A stretch of DNA of 64,000 bases from positions 10,335,501-10,399,500 of the forward strand of contig NC_052671.1 of assembly GCF_016802725.1 (NCBI RefSeq), read 5' to 3'. Within the stretch, counting starts at the first letter, position 1; each line of letters opens with the position of its first letter. The stretch comes from Solenopsis invicta (lineage: Eukaryota; Arthropoda; Insecta; Hymenoptera; Formicidae). Position numbers and translations under genes: made by a program. Under the pieces are notes generated by a model that was given only the letters and a program-made list of their open reading frames with translations, ran no database searches and had not been told where the DNA came from. Positions 60,691 through 64,000 of this stretch are shown piece by piece.

Positions 60691-62340
60691 TTAATAATTA
60701 CGGGAATTGTTGAGAGATTTCAATATTTCATACCCTCATTAATTCGTTATTAGATAGTGAGAACGATGTCATTTACTCAAATATATGTTAATACCAGGAA
60801 GTTACTTGCACGCGGTACTGTTATCAGTACTTCTTTATCTGTAACGATAACGATAACAATTCGTTATTTTTATCGATAATTCAGTTCTCTATTATCTTTG
60901 TTCCTATTCGATAGAAATGATGATCTCTTCAGCGCGGAAATACATGCGGCAATCGACGTGCTTGGACAAAGATTGCGTTACATTTAATGTTATTGTAAAT
61001 TTTATCTATTTTTATATTTTATAATGTATTTTAAATATTAAAAAATATCTTGCACTTTAAATTTTAAGCTGCACTTTAATAGTCACTGTCAATACTGAAA
61101 ATTTATAATGCATATGTCAGGTAAACTATAGATTTTTTTGTACTGACAATGTAAATGCTGGAATGCATTCTTAATAAAAATATTAATGATTAAAAACAAT
61201 AAAAATTTTTGATAAAATTTGCTTTTGTGAATTACAATCAATCTAATGGATGATGGATAAAATGGACTGATTTTGTTCCCCAAAATGGCAAATAAAATCG
61301 GTATATCTTTAGTGGCTTTTAAACTGTTGAATTTGAATCTGATCTATAAAAATTTTAATTTGTCGAGAAAATATTAAAATCAGCATATGAAGCTAAATAT
61401 GTGAAGAGATAGTACCATTTTTAGAGTTGTACGTTTTAATATTAAATATTAAATGTAATTTTAAAATCTACTATCTTACTTTTTAACGTTAAAGAGAGAA
61501 AAAGAGAAAAGTAACGCGAATAGTTACTTTCCAAATCATAATAGCGCATTATTTTTATAAAATAATATTTTCTCAAGCTAATAAAAATCGGTAATGTCTA
61601 TTTTTCCATTAATGTAAATTAAAATAATTTTGAGCTCAGTTTATTCTCATCTTTTTTTAACTTTTAGAATTAGAAAAAAGATAAAGAGTTAAATTAAACC
61701 AAAATCAAAGTTCATTATTGTGGTGGAAATCGACATGAGAAACAATAAATGAACATGGTTCAACCTAATATCATATTAATTAATTATAACTTGAATTTAT
61801 ATTCAAACAATTATTGAAAAAACTAACATGGCATAATTTTTTTACAGAAATATAAAAATATACATCCTTAAATGTGATGTAAACTCCGTAATAGAAAGAT
61901 TGTACGATAAAATAAACCGCGAAAACTATTTCTATAACTTCTTTCTTTCCAAGAAAAATATTAAGTTGAAACCAATCGCTATATTCTGAACTTAATTGGA
62001 TGGGCAATAGAAGGGAAGAATGAAGAGGGGAGCCCAATTAGAGGTTCCTTTTAAAAGAAAATTTATTGTACCTAATTTATCGTTCTTTCCGTTACTACTT
62101 GATATTAATTATATTTACATTTATATTCAATCATTGTAACTTTTTACTTCCGCAACTTTTACTGCGACTCCAGGCAAACGAATATACCTTTTATTTCGTT
62201 CAGTCCTCTTTTTGCTACGATATATAACATTACCACACGACAAATGTTAAATCGCAAAGATTCTAAAGAGCATTAAGTGCTCAGGATTCAGAGATTGCGT
62301 CGAAGAATAATGTAACATTAAAGGGCATTAACTTTTTAAA
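60691..62340. other. AT-rich non-coding stretch
   Basis: Contains the second copy of the 48.24-kb hairpin MITE (61600-61735) and a reversed TTAAGGATGTA motif (61863-61871). No gene-like frame. Confidence 0.5.
61600..61735. mobile_element. hairpin MITE, second copy
   Basis: Same order and spacing as 48240-48376: CCATTAATGTAAATT, TCTTTTTTTAACTTTT, then AATTAGAAAAAAGATAAAGA, TTAAACCAAA and TGGTGGAAATCG. More diverged, with weaker pairing of the arms. Confidence 0.6.
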
Positions 62341-63235
62341 TAACGCTCGGTCAACGTCCCTCTTCGAGCGAATAATATCGGTTCGGAGCGGAGTCCCGAT
62401 CAAGTCAAAACGTGCGCGAATATGCAAATCCTCTTTTAAAACCGCTCACGATCACTCAGCGACCAGACCACAGCGGCATTAAAGATCTCCTCCAGATCAA
62501 CCCTATCGAAGCAAGCGCACGGGAGGGGAAGGCGGAAGGGGGCAATGGAGGTTGTAGAACGATCGGTAGTAGGTCGGGTGTTGAGCTGGAAAAAGGCAGC
62601 TGCACGCGATCCAGCTGCACCGAAGCGGAGGTGTTCTCCACGTAGGTGTTCTCTCGCTTGGATTTTCCCGTAATTATCGAATCTCGTCAGCGGACCGGGA
62701 GCGAGCGGGCGGGAGGGAGGAAAAGGGAGGGGGAGCGAGGGGGAGGAAAGATCGGTGGCGAACGCGGAGGAATGGGGAGCGGGGTAAGAAGCGCTAGTTG
62801 CGAAAGTAAATGGCTGACGGCAAGAAGTAAGTGCCCGGAATGATTAGAGAGCCGGAGTGGAAGATACCGTTCATTAAGTCATTTTGCACAGTCGAACCTC
62901 CGCCCACTACGGGGCGGAGGGTCGCCGCGCGCCGAGCCGAGGCCGCGGAGGTAGGCGAACAGAGCAAACTGGCTGCTAACTCCCTTTGATAAAAAAGCAA
63001 CATTAGCCTCGTCGGGCCTAGCGCGGCGGCATGGCACGGAGACTCCTCGCGTGCACCCCGTCCGCCCGCCCTCGTCGCCCTCCGTCGCCCGGCACGGCCC
63101 CCGTGGGGCCCATGAAGGAAGAAATATCTCCGTATCGCGTAGACTATCTGGCAAAGAGCGAAATACGCGGCGCGTATCGCGTGTGAGCCTTCGAGAGCAA
63201 ACTACATCGACGAGCCAATGCTGCATTGGTGCATA
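62341..63235. other. CpG-rich block
   Basis: Purine-rich then C-rich DNA with a quadruplex motif and a perfect 9-bp-arm hairpin CCTCCGCCC/GGGCGGAGG at 62897-62920. Frames of 60-115 codons lack motifs. Confidence 0.5.
62707..62733 (+). other. G-quadruplex motif
   Basis: GGG-C-GGG-A-GGG, a 7-nt loop, GGG, A, GGGGG. It meets the G3+N1-7 rule on the plus strand; the only clear one found by eye in the window. Confidence 0.7.
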
Positions 63236-64000
63236 TATGCATTACATTATCTACCACGCTGAATAGCCAGCATTTAATTCTGTCGCGGACAGTAAAGCTT
63301 ATGTGTGATCACTCAGAAAAAAAAAAAACATTTTTGCGAGAATTTTTACGACGCACATATTTATTAGAGTGTGTTAATGCAATTAGATTAATACGTTTGT
63401 GTTTAGCGCAAATGAAATTTATACAAAGAAAAAACTACGATAATAACGGTAAGAATAAACATATATGTGCATTAATACAGTAATAACGTTAATTACTGAG
63501 ACTGTTTATTTTTGCGCTGTGGCGCAGAAAATTCAATTATTATGTTCTAATTATATGATGAAAGAGATTGATGGAGACCTAATATGAAAATTGCGAAGGT
63601 ACGTGTGAGCAAGAATAACATATGTGTGCGTTCCTGAAATAATTAATTGCCACAATTATGCATTGTAGCAGTTATAGTTATAAAATATGACACGAGTTCA
63701 TCGCAAACTGCAAAGGGAAGAGACGCCGCGAATCGTTCTATTACTCTTCTCGCAGATGTTTTTACCTTCCTTTTCACGTAGAAACAGTACGCGACGTCTC
63801 GAGAGCATGAAACGTCCTATATTTTCTCATTTTATTTATGAATTCTCTCGATAATCATTTAAAAACCGATATTTCTATGAATATTATTGATGCAACTTTA
63901 CAATCTCCTCTGCAGATTTTTATAAATAATTGTTCAGCTAAAATTAAATTCCATTTGAAATTTAATAAAATGTTTATAATAATCTCTTTTTCCATTTATT
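63236..64000. other. AT-rich non-coding end of window
   Basis: CACTCAGAAAAAAAAAAA at 63309 resembles a TA-MITE terminus, but no partner end is visible before the window ends. The 85-codon frame at 63226-63483 has no motif. Confidence 0.45.

Overview
The window looks like nuclear DNA of an insect, most likely a hymenopteran and plausibly an ant. The reasons are: no bacterial-style gene packing; CpG-rich blocks alternating sharply with AT-rich ones; many GA/TC, CA and triplet microsatellites; many short inverted-repeat DNA transposons (MITEs) with TA or TTAA target sites; and a 5'-truncated R1/Jockey-type LINE relic with target-site duplications. The species call is inference. I recognise no intact protein-coding gene, rRNA, tRNA or CRISPR array in 64 kb. 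The longest open frames (232, 204 and 182 codons) sit on GA, GCC or CTG repeats or on GC-rich DNA and look like chance. The stretch is best read as a gene desert or part of a very long intron.

Layout. 1-4,620: AT-rich start, then a GC-rich block (about 1.9-3.8 kb) with a duplicated exon-like segment, then a homeodomain-site-rich stretch. 4.7-5.7 kb: three tandem copies of an inverted-repeat element plus its flank. 7.95-9.5 kb: a copy of a second family (TIR GGAGAGAATTG), interrupted three times by the first family. 10.57-11.23 kb: an element with a 17-bp flanking duplication and a nested TA-MITE. 17.45-18.12 kb: LINE 3'-end relic. 23.67-24.73 kb: compound palindrome. 31.0-32.9 kb: a 1.9-kb AT-rich insert bounded by TTAA. 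34.0-35.2 kb: hairpin, the uninterrupted paralogue of the 10.6-kb element, and another long inverted repeat. 38.8-39.3, 43.0-43.25, 43.4-44.2, 48.24, 49.1 and 61.6 kb: more MITEs. 47.1 kb: SINE-like sequence. 51.28-52.07 kb: the complete copy of the GGAGAGAATTG family. GC-rich blocks (20, 26.5, 30.6, 33, 41, 56-57.6, 60 and 62.5-63.2 kb) carry most microsatellites.

The elements date one another. The TA-MITE at 10.88 kb interrupts an older repeat whose uninterrupted paralogue lies at 34.2 kb. MITEs near 8.3-9.3 kb interrupt a family whose full copy lies at 51.3 kb. I found no transposase frame, so all DNA elements here appear non-autonomous. Apart from mobile DNA, the best candidates for function are the GC-rich blocks with clustered homeodomain-type sites, a 32-bp GC-containing motif present twice (49.75 and 52.58 kb), a 36-bp palindrome at 36.2 kb, a precursor-sized hairpin at 56.5 kb and the duplicated exon-like segment at 2.6/3.1 kb. 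I see no convincing new multi-gene system.
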